8,697 bases of DNA from JALOOE01 sp964423545 (GCA_964423545.1 CAYRFV010000241.1:1-8697); one strand, 5' to 3'. Counted from the stretch's first letter, positions 1 through 6,451 are shown. A program made the numbers and translations. Notes: generated by a model from the sequence alone, not told the origin.

Positions 1-453
<453 letters not shown>

Positions 454-459
454 GACGCG

Positions 460-465
460 ATTGTA
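460..465 (-). promoter_or_regulatory. Probable -10 box of rarA, leaderless mRNA
   Basis: On the minus strand TACAAT (465 to 460) is followed by six bases and the rarA ATG. A start of transcription 6-7 bases after the box would fall on or next to the A of the ATG, leaving no room for a ribosome binding site. I see no good -35 hexamer at 16-18 bp. Confidence 0.5.
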
Positions 466-544
466 GCACGATCGGCGGGGAACTGGAAGCTCGAAGCCGC
501 AAAGCAGGAGCGGCAATCTGGCGGCGCACTCCGCTGCCGGCGCC

Positions 545-575
545 TTGGGGGAAACCCCACCCGGTGCGCTATAAT
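545..575 (+). promoter_or_regulatory. Promoter of the small membrane protein gene, probably leaderless
   Basis: A perfect TATAAT lies at 570-575, exactly six bases before the ATG at 582. Transcription would begin at about the ATG itself, so the message is probably leaderless. The best -35 candidate is TTGGGG at 545-550 with a long 19-bp spacer, so the upstream element is weak. The distance from -10 to ATG is the same as at the divergent rarA gene. Confidence 0.65.
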
Positions 576-581
576 CGGGGC

Positions 582-818
582 ATGAGCGAGAGGAAGCCTC
601 GACCCCCCACCGACACGCGAGCTTTCCGGCGCAAGAACGATCGCAACCTGGCCCTGGCCGTTGTGATCTTTCTGGTCGGAGTCGGCGGCGCGCTGATCGC
701 GTTGATCTACGGCGGCAGCGCCCTGATCCTGGGTCTCACCTGCCTGCTTGCCGGGTCAGGCATTTTCGGCTTGGTCTGGCTGATCCTGACGCTGATGGAG
801 CGATGGGCGGGCGAGTAA
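582..818 (+). CDS. Small two-helix membrane protein of unknown function
   Basis: This 78-residue protein has a basic, proline-containing cytoplasmic N-terminus (residues 1-22: many Arg/Lys, including RAFRRKNDR). Two hydrophobic segments follow (about 23-43 and 47-72), joined by a very short YGGS turn, and the tail is ERWAGE. It is most likely an inner-membrane hairpin with both ends in the cytoplasm by the positive-inside rule. I recognise no family. The ATG at 582 is chosen over an in-frame ATG at 564 because the TATAAT box (570-575) lies between them; the transcript would begin at about 582. It is divergent from rarA and converges on the SUI1-like gene. Hydrophobicity pattern and promoter placement support a real gene; function is unknown. 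Confidence 0.75.
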   Translation: MSERKPRPPTDTRAFRRKNDRNLALAVVIFLVGVGGALIALIYGGSALILGLTCLLAGSGIFGLVWLILTLMERWAGE

Positions 819-825
819 GAGGGCA

Positions 826-873
826 GCGAGCCGACAGAGATGGCGGAACCGCTCGCCTCCACTCTCCATCTCT
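826..873. terminator. Inverted repeats between convergent genes, possible bidirectional terminator
   Basis: Two mutually exclusive inverted repeats fill the 53-base gap between two convergent stop codons: GCGAGC (826-831) with GCTCGC (851-856), and AGAGATGG (836-843) with CCATCTCT (866-873). Neither has a clear T-run, so intrinsic termination is only a guess. Confidence 0.3.
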
Positions 874-1213
874 ACCCCCCCGCCAGTTTCACTTTGTAGC
901 CCAGTTCCGTCAGCTTTGCTGCGACCTTCTCACGTTGATCTCCCTGGATCTCGAGTTCGCCCTCCTTCAGTGTGCCGCCCGCGCCGCACGACTCCTTGAG
1001 AAGGGTCAGCAGCTCCTTGAACTTCGCCGGGGTGTGCTGCAGGCCATACACCACGGTGACTGTCTTGCCGCCGCGTCCCTTACGGTCGCGCTTGACATAA
1101 GCAACCTGCTGGCGCGCAGGCAGATCGATCTTGTGGCAGACGCATGGGTCGCGGCCGCAGCGGGGACACATCTTGACCGGCGCAGGGTCGGTGGAGTAGA
1201 CGATGCGAGCCAT
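872..1213 (-). CDS. SUI1/eIF1-family translation initiation factor (YciH-like) with N-terminal Cys cluster
   Basis: The 113-residue protein belongs to the SUI1 (eIF1/YciH) family. It has the basic loop KGRGGKTVTVVYGL, the helix region LLTLLKESCGAGGTLKEG, then LEIQGDQREKV and the exact C-terminal signature KVKLAGG seen in E. coli YciH. Family members bind the 30S/40S decoding region and affect start-codon fidelity; in bacteria the role is less settled. Residues 16-26 form CPRCGRDPCVC, a C-x2-C-x4-C-x-C cluster that could bind zinc, recalling archaeal members. The ATG at 1211-1213 is preferred over one 7 codons upstream: the G-rich stretch GAGGGGGGGC directly before it gives a Shine-Dalgarno site, and MARIVYSTDP resembles the YciH N-terminus. 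A promoter lies at 1270-1298. It is a single-gene unit, convergent with the upstream membrane-protein gene. Confidence 0.92.
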   Translation of the reverse strand: MARIVYSTDPAPVKMCPRCGRDPCVCHKIDLPARQQVAYVKRDRKGRGGKTVTVVYGLQHTPAKFKELLTLLKESCGAGGTLKEGELEIQGDQREKVAAKLTELGYKVKLAGG

Positions 1214-1241
1214 GCCCCCCCTCGACGATGGCAACTGGATG

Positions 1242-1350
1242 CCGGAAGCTGGCTTCCGGATGCGGTGTGAGTATACCGCATCCCCTCACTTGCTCCAACC
1301 CTACGGAGCCGGCCCTTCCCCGGTGTGGGGAAGCGAGGAGCGACAGCTCC
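1242..1350. repeat. Cluster of four perfect small hairpins between sui1-like gene and moxR
   Basis: Four perfect inverted repeats occur in a row: CCGGAAGC/GCTTCCGG (1242-1249 and 1252-1259, 2-base loop), GGATGCGGT/ACCGCATCC (1258-1266 and 1275-1283), CTTCCCC/GGGGAAG (1315-1321 and 1327-1333), and GGAGC/GCTCC (1337-1341 and 1346-1350, GACA loop). The first two overlap by two bases and cannot both be fully formed. The series could be a REP-like dispersed element or regulatory structure in the divergent promoter region; copies elsewhere in the genome cannot be seen from here. Confidence 0.5.
1270..1298 (-). promoter_or_regulatory. Sigma-70-type promoter of the SUI1-like gene
   Basis: On the minus strand TTGGAG (1298-1293) and TATACT (1275-1270) are separated by exactly 17 bp. 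The predicted start near 1263 gives a leader of about 50 bases ending in the G-rich ribosome site before 1213. The -10 lies in the loop and right arm of the inverted repeat 1258-1283, so that hairpin may act as an operator or fold at the mRNA 5' end. Confidence 0.65.
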
Positions 1351-1384
1351 CTGGGTCCAGTATCGGCTTTGCCGTCTGGTGTGA

Positions 1385-1419
1385 TACAATCCGTTGGCAT
1401 CCGTGTTGCCGAGAAGGAG
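1385..1419 (+). promoter_or_regulatory. Probable -10 box and Shine-Dalgarno site of moxR
   Basis: TACAAT at 1385-1390 is a plausible -10 box without a good -35 partner. GAGAAGGAG at 1411-1419 lies 7 bases before the TTG at 1427 and is a strong ribosome binding site. It decides the start: an in-frame TTG at 1394 lies only 3 bases after the -10 box and would be at or before the transcription start. Confidence 0.5.
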
Positions 1420-1426
1420 CAGCTCG

Positions 1427-2374
1427 TTGAACACACTCGAGTCTTTTGCTGCGAAAGTCATCGCGAACGTCGAGAAGGTGATAGTAGGCCAGCGGGATGC
1501 CATCGAGTTGCTGCTGACCGGCTTGCTGTGCGAAGGTCATGTGCTGATCGAGGATGTTCCAGGCACGGGCAAGACGATGCTGGCTCGCGCACTGGCGATC
1601 TCGCTCGGCGTGACGTTCAAGCGCCTGCAGTGCACCCCCGATCTGCTGCCGAACGACGTCACGGGTGTATCGGTTTACAATCAGCAGGCCGGCCGCTTCG
1701 AGTTCATCCCTGGCCCGGCCTTTGCTAACGTCCTGCTGGCTGATGAGATCAACCGCGCAACGCCGCGCACGCAGGCAGCCCTGCTGGAGTGCATGGGTGA
1801 GCGGCAGATCACTGTAGACGGTGTGACCCGGCCGCTCAACCGGCCCTTCATGGTGTTGGCGACGCAGAACCCGGTCGAGTATGAGGGCACCTTCCCGCTG
1901 CCCGAAGCGCAGCTTGACCGCTTCCTCCTCAAGTTGAAGCTCGGCTATCTCGACATTGCGACCGAAAACCGGATGCTGGTGAACTTGCGCCAGCAACATC
2001 CGATCGAAACGCTGGCGGCGGCGGTGGACGGCGCGAGCGTGCCCGATTTTGCCCAACAGCTCTGGGATGTGCATGTCGACGACACCGTGCGCGATTACAT
2101 CGTACGCCTGGTGGATGCGACGCGCTCGCATCCCGATCTGCTGTTGGGCGCCAGTCCGCGCGGCAGCCTGGCGCTTTACAGAACGAGTCAGGCGTGGGCG
2201 ATCCTACACGGCCGTGATTATGTGCTCCCGGACGACGTCAAGCGGCTGGCGCCCCTGACCCTGGCGCATCGCTGCCTCACCCATCCCGAAAGCGCGCTGC
2301 GCGGGCGCACGGCCGCCAGGATCATCGGTGAACTGCTGAACCAGGTGCCGCTGGATCTGGGCAAAGTGGGATGA
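1427..2374 (+). CDS. MoxR-family AAA+ ATPase
   Basis: The 315-residue protein is a typical MoxR (AAA_3) ATPase. Motifs from the TTG start: VEKVIVGQ (15-22), Walker A EDVPGTGKT (42-50), TPDLLPNDVTG (70-80), Walker B LLADEINR (103-110), sensor 1 VLATQNP (143-149), arginine-finger region EAQLDRF (160-166) and sensor 2 GASPRG (241-246). The C-terminal lid has RDYVLPDDVKRLAPLTLAHR. MoxR ATPases work as hexameric chaperone-like machines, often on membrane-bound vWA-domain partners. Here the likely partners are the DUF58 and DUF4129 proteins encoded downstream, which is the standard neighbourhood. The TTG start is supported by a strong Shine-Dalgarno sequence. All motifs are intact. The stop is 4 bases before rsmI, so the two are surely co-transcribed. 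The physiological substrate is unknown. Confidence 0.95.
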   Translation: MNTLESFAAKVIANVEKVIVGQRDAIELLLTGLLCEGHVLIEDVPGTGKTMLARALAISLGVTFKRLQCTPDLLPNDVTGVSVYNQQAGRFEFIPGPAFANVLLADEINRATPRTQAALLECMGERQITVDGVTRPLNRPFMVLATQNPVEYEGTFPLPEAQLDRFLLKLKLGYLDIATENRMLVNLRQQHPIETLAAAVDGASVPDFAQQLWDVHVDDTVRDYIVRLVDATRSHPDLLLGASPRGSLALYRTSQAWAILHGRDYVLPDDVKRLAPLTLAHRCLTHPESALRGRTAARIIGELLNQVPLDLGKVG

Positions 2375-2378
2375 GCCG

Positions 2379-3068
2379 ATGTTGCACCTTGTCGCGACGC
2401 CGATCGGGAACCTGGGGGATATCACCCTGCGAGCGCTCGAGGTGCTGCGCCGCGTCGATGTGATCGCCAGCGAAGACACGCGCAAGACCGGCATCCTGCT
2501 GAAGCATTTCGATATCCACAAGCCGCAGATTTCCTTTCATGAGCACAACGAGGCGCGCGCGGGCGAACGCATCATGGCGCTGCTGGCCGAGGGCAAATCG
2601 GTGGCCGTCGTCACCGAGGCCGGCACACCGGGCATTTCCGATCCCGGCTTCTCGATCGTGCGCCGGGCCGTCGCGGCTGGGATCGAAGTGACGATGATCC
2701 CTGGCCCAGCAGCGCTGGTGATGGCTGTCGTCTTGTCCGGACTGCCGGTGCACAGCTTCACCTACCGGGGCTTTCCGCCCCACAAGTCCGGCCCGCGCCG
2801 CCGCTTCCTGGAAGTCGATCGCGAATCGCCACACACCCTGGTCTTCTACGAAAGCCCGTATCGGCTGGAGCAGCTGCTCTCCGATGCGCTTTTGGTCTTC
2901 GGGGACCGGGATGCCGCGTTGGCTCACGAGTTGACCAAGCTTCACGAGTCGATGCTGCGTGGCAAGTTGTCGGAGCTGCTGGCGGCTGTCCGGCAGCAGC
3001 CCCCCAGGGGGGAGTACGTTGTCGTGATCGCCGGTCGGGGCACTTCCAAAGAACCGGCTGAAGGTTGA
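2379..3068 (+). CDS. rsmI: 16S rRNA (cytidine(1402)-2'-O)-methyltransferase RsmI, short form
   Basis: RsmI is a tetrapyrrole-methylase-fold enzyme that uses S-adenosylmethionine to methylate the 2'-OH of C1402 in the 30S P site. Signature blocks are all present: LVATPIGNLGDIT (4-16), SEDTRKT (31-37), EAGTPGISDPG (80-90), IPGPAA (107-112), SGLPVHSFTYRGFPPHKSGPRRRF, HTLVFYESPYR and GEYVVVIAG near the end. At 229 residues it is about 55 shorter than E. coli RsmI; the C-terminal helical extension is missing. The usual SDAGTP motif reads TEAGTP, a conservative change. The ATG gives the normal N-terminus and sits 4 bases after the moxR stop. Its stop overlaps a TTG that may start the DUF58 gene. 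An rRNA-modification gene inside a MoxR/DUF58 operon is unexpected and may only reflect shared transcription. Confidence 0.95.
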   Translation: MLHLVATPIGNLGDITLRALEVLRRVDVIASEDTRKTGILLKHFDIHKPQISFHEHNEARAGERIMALLAEGKSVAVVTEAGTPGISDPGFSIVRRAVAAGIEVTMIPGPAALVMAVVLSGLPVHSFTYRGFPPHKSGPRRRFLEVDRESPHTLVFYESPYRLEQLLSDALLVFGDRDAALAHELTKLHESMLRGKLSELLAAVRQQPPRGEYVVVIAGRGTSKEPAEG

Positions 3069-4351
3069 GCACTCAGTTTGCAGGCATGGAGTATGCGCCT
3101 GCCAGCGACCGCCATTCGCCCGTCACCATGACAGATATCCTGTTCCTGCTGCTGTTCCTGCTCGCCGTCGCGGTCTTTCTGCAGGTGGACTTTGTCTTCT
3201 ACATCATCTATGTGCTGGCAGGCTCCTATATGCTGGCGCGCTGGTGGACGGGTCGCAACCTCGGCAGGCTGCAAGTCAGTCGCAGGTTCACCGACCACAT
3301 CTTCCTGGGTGAGACCGCCGAGGTGTGCATCGAGGTGCGCAACACGAGCTGGTGGCCGGTGCCCTGGCTGCGCATCCAGGAAACGCCGCCGCTGACCCTG
3401 ACCACCGGCGCCGCGGTCCAGCAGGTGATTGCGCTGCGCCCGAGGGAGCGCACGGAACTACATTACGATCTGTTCGGCCGGCAGCGCGGCTATTACGAGA
3501 TCGGGCCGGCGCTGCTCACCACCGGCGACCTGTTCGGGTTCAGCGAGGAGCGCGGCCAGGTGGAGGCGCTGGATCACCTGACGGTGTACCCGCGTGTGAT
3601 ATCCCTCACCCACGTCGATCTGGTGTCACGTTCGCCCTATGGCGTCATCAAGAGCCAACAACCGATCTTCGCCGACCCGGCTCGCGTCATGGGCAAGCGT
3701 CCCTATCAGCGCGGCGATCCTCTGCGCACCATCGATTGGAAGAGCAGCGCACATGCCGACGTCCTGCAGGTAAAGAAGTTCGAGCCTGCCGTCTCGTTGA
3801 CCAGTCTGATCTTCCTCGATCTCAACGCCAACGCCTACACGCCGCAATTGCGGTACAATGCCAGCGAGTGGGCGGTCACCGTTGCCGCATCGCTGGCGAA
3901 CTACCTGACGGACCAGCGCCAGGCGGTCGGGTTGGGCTGCAACGGATTGGATCCCCTGTCCCGCATGACGCACTGGACGATCCCGCCGCGGCTGGGCCGC
4001 ATCCACCTGATGAAGCTGTTGGAGTGGCTGGCCCGCGTCCAGGTCGCGGACGCGACTTCGCTGGCCGATTGGCTGCCGACAGCCGCACTCGACCTGAGCT
4101 GGGGCACCACGGTCATCGCGGTCAGCCCGACGGGCGATGAGGACACCTGCCGGGCGTTGCACCGTCTGCTGCGCGCCGGCCTCAACCCCGTGTTGGTGGT
4201 AGTCGAGCCACACGGCCAGTTCAGCATCATTCGTGAACGCGCCTGGCGCCTGGGGTTTCCGGCGCATCTGGTCGCCGATGAACGCGATCTGCGCCGTTGG
4301 GGAGCCGCCCGCCGGCCGGCGGCAGCACCCGGCCGGCGGGCGGCCGCCTGA
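3065..4351 (+). CDS. DUF58 domain-containing membrane-anchored protein
   Basis: Up to 428 residues. The N-terminal hydrophobic stretch has two helices (about residues 22-40, DILFLLLFLLAVAVFL, and 43-58, FVFYIIYVLAGSYMLA). A beta-rich region follows with RRFTDHIFLGE and VEVRNTSWWPVPWLRI-like strands, then the DUF58 signature KRPYQRGDPLRTIDWKSSA (211-229) and VKKFEP. The following segment SLIFLDLNANAY resembles a degenerate vWA metal site. DUF58 proteins are regular partners of MoxR ATPases and generally face the membrane; biochemical function is poorly known. The start is uncertain: TTG 3065 overlaps the rsmI stop (TTGA), ATG 3086 and ATG 3128 (MTDILFLLL) are in frame, and none has a good ribosome site. 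The last 15 residues (RRPAAAPGRRAAA) are encoded by a large GC hairpin and look like a dispensable tail. Confidence 0.92.
   Translation: MSTQFAGMEYAPASDRHSPVTMTDILFLLLFLLAVAVFLQVDFVFYIIYVLAGSYMLARWWTGRNLGRLQVSRRFTDHIFLGETAEVCIEVRNTSWWPVPWLRIQETPPLTLTTGAAVQQVIALRPRERTELHYDLFGRQRGYYEIGPALLTTGDLFGFSEERGQVEALDHLTVYPRVISLTHVDLVSRSPYGVIKSQQPIFADPARVMGKRPYQRGDPLRTIDWKSSAHADVLQVKKFEPAVSLTSLIFLDLNANAYTPQLRYNASEWAVTVAASLANYLTDQRQAVGLGCNGLDPLSRMTHWTIPPRLGRIHLMKLLEWLARVQVADATSLADWLPTAALDLSWGTTVIAVSPTGDEDTCRALHRLLRAGLNPVLVVVEPHGQFSIIRERAWRLGFPAHLVADERDLRRWGAARRPAAAPGRRAAA
4304..4344 (+). repeat. Perfect 16-bp GC-only inverted repeat at the 3' end of the DUF58 gene
   Basis: The arm GCCGCCCGCCGGCCGG (4304-4319) and its exact complement (4329-4344) flank a 9-base loop. 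It lies in the last codons of the DUF58 gene and ends 4 bases before its stop codon and 19 bases before the DUF4129 start. It has no T-run and is followed by another operon gene, so it is more likely an mRNA stability or expression-tuning hairpin than a terminator. Confidence 0.7.
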
Positions 4352-4363
4352 GCGAGCACTGCC

Positions 4364-6091
4364 ATGAGTCTCACCCCTGACCCAAGGCGTCGATCGAGCA
4401 ACTACCAGGACTTTTTCGATGCGCCGTGGGTGGACGGCTTGTTTCGCCCGCTTCTCATCGCGCTGGTTGCTGCTTGCCTTGTTGCAGGCCCTGTCGCGCT
4501 CATGCGTGCCGGCGGGATAACCTGGCGCCTTAACTATGTGCTTCCCTGTGCATTGCTTGCTGCATTGGAAGGGGTCTACAGCACGCTTCGCCTCGGTCGG
4601 CCAAACTGGCGCAACCGGCGCGGGGTGGCGTTTCGACTGGGGGAGATCATCCTGCTGTTGGCGCTCTTCCGCATTGCCGTGTGGGCCTTCTCGGTTGGCT
4701 GGCCAGGCCTGGACGATCTCAAGCTCTGGCTGCGCCAACCGAGCGCCGTTTTGGACAGCCAGTTCCTCTTTTTCGGCGTCTGGATAGTTCTCCCCTGGTC
4801 GCTGGCAGTCGCCATCACGGGTGATTTCCTCGATCTGGCGCTTCAGCCCGATGAGATCGCCGCGCGCGACAGCCATGTCTGGGGCGAGAACCGCAGCCAG
4901 GTGCGCGCCGGTCGCGCCACCACGCGCACCGAGATCTTGAAGCGTTTCTCTGTGCGCTGGATGGTCGGCGGTGGTGCGCTGGTCCTCTTTGCATCGCTGT
5001 CGCAGGTCGATGTGAGCTTCGGCGATCGCGGGGTTGTCCAATTCGGGTTGAGCGGCCTCGGTCTTTCGAGCGATCTGCTGATCGCCCTGCTCTGCTATTT
5101 CCTGGCGGGACTGCTGCTGATCAGCCAGGGACGGTTGGCGGTCCTGCGCGGGCACTGGATCAACCAGGACGTCGATGTACAGCCGGTTGTGCTGAAGCGC
5201 TGGCAGATCAACAGCCTGTTGGCCGTCCTGTTGGTGGGACTCATCGCGGCGCTGCTGCCGATGGGTACGACCAGTTGGCTCTCACAGGCGATCGGGGCGC
5301 TGATGGCCCTGCTCATGCGGCTGCTGTACCTGCTCTTCTTCCTGTTGCTTGCGCTCCTGTCGTTGTTGTTGTGGCCGCTGCGTTTGCTCTTCCGATCCCC
5401 GGCGGAATCGCCCATCGAGCCGATGCAGCCACTGAGTATCCCCACCCAGGCGGAGACCGTCAGCCGGCTGCCCGACTGGCTGGGCGGCGCAGTATTTTGG
5501 CTGGTCGTTGCGCTGGTGATTGCCTATTTCGGGTTGAGCTACCTGGGCGCACATGGGGTGCTGAAGGGGCGGCCCGTGGCGTGGCTGATGCGGCTGCGTT
5601 ACTGGTGGCGAGCACGCTGGGCTGGGGCTTCAGCCGCTATCCAGGCTGCAGCTGGCGCGCTGGGAAAGCGCGTGCGGTGGGCTCGCCGGCAGAGCCTGGG
5701 TTCGTCTGCGCCGCCCGCCATCCGTGTCAGCGCCCTCACCCCGCGCGACCGGATACGCTATTTCTACCTGCGCATGTTGGGGCAGGCCGCCGAGCGGGGC
5801 TTGTCCAGGCGACCGGGCGAGACCCCGTCGGAGTTTGCTCACCAGCTCGAAACCCGATGGCCCGACGCTGAGGCGGATGTCGAGGCGCTGACTGAGGCCT
5901 TCTTGTCGGCGCGTTACGATCGCCAGCCCATTTCGCCATCTGCCGCACAGGGAGTGCAGGCGACCTGGCGCCGGCTGATGCGTTCTCTGCGCCGCGCGCC
6001 GCCCGGCGGGCAGTACCGGCCAGTGACGGCCGAGTCAGCGTCTGCGACCGTGCCTCCGGCGCCGCCCGGCAAGGACTTGCAGAAAGAGTGA
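4364..6091 (+). CDS. Polytopic membrane protein with C-terminal DUF4129 domain
   Basis: The 575-residue protein has about nine hydrophobic segments: roughly 27-50, 54-74, 92-112, 136-156, 197-215, 235-256, 283-300, a long stretch 305-345 that may be two helices, and 375-395. The C-terminal soluble part (about 460-520) carries the DUF4129 pattern: RDRIRYFYLRMLGQAAERGLSR, then RPGETPSEFAHQL and ALTEAFLSARYD. DUF4129 commonly forms the tail of transglutaminase-like membrane proteins next to MoxR and DUF58, but no transglutaminase Cys-His-Asp core is visible here. The role may be scaffold-like; that is inference. It starts 12 bases after the DUF58 stop and is the last gene before a terminator-like structure. 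The final 30 residues are proline/alanine-rich and low in complexity. Domain call is firm, function unknown. Confidence 0.9.
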   Translation: MSLTPDPRRRSSNYQDFFDAPWVDGLFRPLLIALVAACLVAGPVALMRAGGITWRLNYVLPCALLAALEGVYSTLRLGRPNWRNRRGVAFRLGEIILLLALFRIAVWAFSVGWPGLDDLKLWLRQPSAVLDSQFLFFGVWIVLPWSLAVAITGDFLDLALQPDEIAARDSHVWGENRSQVRAGRATTRTEILKRFSVRWMVGGGALVLFASLSQVDVSFGDRGVVQFGLSGLGLSSDLLIALLCYFLAGLLLISQGRLAVLRGHWINQDVDVQPVVLKRWQINSLLAVLLVGLIAALLPMGTTSWLSQAIGALMALLMRLLYLLFFLLLALLSLLLWPLRLLFRSPAESPIEPMQPLSIPTQAETVSRLPDWLGGAVFWLVVALVIAYFGLSYLGAHGVLKGRPVAWLMRLRYWWRARWAGASAAIQAAAGALGKRVRWARRQSLGSSAPPAIRVSALTPRDRIRYFYLRMLGQAAERGLSRRPGETPSEFAHQLETRWPDAEADVEALTEAFLSARYDRQPISPSAAQGVQATWRRLMRSLRRAPPGGQYRPVTAESASATVPPAPPGKDLQKE

Positions 6092-6140
6092 ACCGGCTCG
6101 CGGGCGACGCCTTCAGTCCCTCGGCTTGCGGCGCGCCGTG

Positions 6141-6176
6141 CGGCCTGCGTTCAGCGGCAGGCGCCGGGTTGTTTTT
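6141..6176 (+). terminator. Probable intrinsic terminator of the moxR operon
   Basis: CGGCCTGC (6141-6148) pairs with GCAG (6157-6160) and, after a 2-base bulge, GCCG (6163-6166). The stem is followed by GGTTGTTTTT, giving the T-run at 6169-6176. It lies 50 bases after the DUF4129 stop. The end of the T-run forms the start of the next promoter's -35 element. Confidence 0.55.
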
Positions 6177-6203
6177 GACAAGTCAACCCGCTTAGGCTAT
6201 ACT
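6175..6203 (+). promoter_or_regulatory. Strong sigma-70 promoter of the rpsU-infA unit
   Basis: The -35 is a consensus TTGACA (6175-6180); a 17-bp spacer leads to -10 TATACT (6198-6203). The predicted transcription start is about 6210-6211, some 240 bases before rpsU. The -35 is part of an inverted repeat TTGACAAGTCAA (6175-6186), which could be an operator half-site pair or chance. Confidence 0.85.
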
Positions 6204-6209
6204 TTTGCT

Positions 6210-6400
6210 GGCCCTAGATCCGTGCACGTATCCACGGCAGGAGCACGCGTGGTCTGAGCGAAGGAGTTGGCACTTCTTGAGCGCCTGATCATCGAGATGC
6301 GGAACCCCGCTCTCTGAGACACAGGCAAGACGGTTGCCGGCGGAGCAGATTACAGGAGTGCGATAGGGGCCTCACCCAACGGTGAGGCTTCGTGTTGTTA
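6210..6400 (+). ncRNA. Unidentified structured leader or small RNA upstream of rpsU
   Basis: The 360 bases between the DUF4129 gene and rpsU hold no gene I can support. After the promoter, about 190 bases contain several local helices: CCGTG/CACGG (6220-6224, 6233-6237), GCCTG/CAGGC (6283-6287, 6322-6326) enclosing GCGG/CCGC (6299-6302, 6307-6310), and GGCAA/TTGCC (6324-6328, 6334-6338, which competes with CAGGC). The predicted 5' end GGCCCTA (6210-6216) is nearly complementary to TAGGGGCC (6364-6371), so the two ends could close on each other. That 3' segment is also the left arm of the strong hairpin at 6366-6391, giving two alternative folds. The length and closing stem recall 6S RNA, but I found no sequence motif that proves 6S, T-box, SRP, tmRNA or a known riboswitch. 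It may be a regulatory leader or a separate sRNA. Confidence 0.4.
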
Positions 6401-6402
6401 AG
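6366..6402 (+). terminator. Strong hairpin in the rpsU leader, attenuator or sRNA terminator
   Basis: GCCTCACC (6369-6376) and GGTGAGGC (6381-6388) form a perfect 8-bp stem with a CAAC loop, extendable by two G-U pairs and one G-C to 6366-6391. It is followed by GTGTTGTTAAG, which is T-rich but lacks a solid T-run. It could partly terminate transcription ahead of rpsU or mark the 3' end of a separate RNA. Confidence 0.45.
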
Positions 6403-6451
6403 TGGGGACGTACGCGGGCTAAGTGTTGGCGGGGAAGGAGGTGACCACAGC

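Noticed and set aside
803..1270. 155-codon plus-strand open frame
   Set aside because: It is antisense to the SUI1-like gene, which ends in a diagnostic KVKLAGG motif and has its own promoter.
1301..2131. 276-codon open frame on the minus strand
   Set aside because: It lies opposite the fully motif-supported MoxR gene and its product resembles no protein; shadow frame.
3626..5155. 509-codon open frame on the minus strand
   Set aside because: It is antisense to the DUF58 and DUF4129 genes, rich in Arg, Gln and Pro with no recognisable motif, crosses two real genes and has no ribosome site. It is a product of high GC and codon bias.
6210..6400. Identification of the rpsU leader RNA as 6S, tmRNA, SRP RNA, T-box or a known riboswitch
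   Set aside because: I looked for family motifs and found none convincing; length and closing stem alone do not prove 6S RNA.
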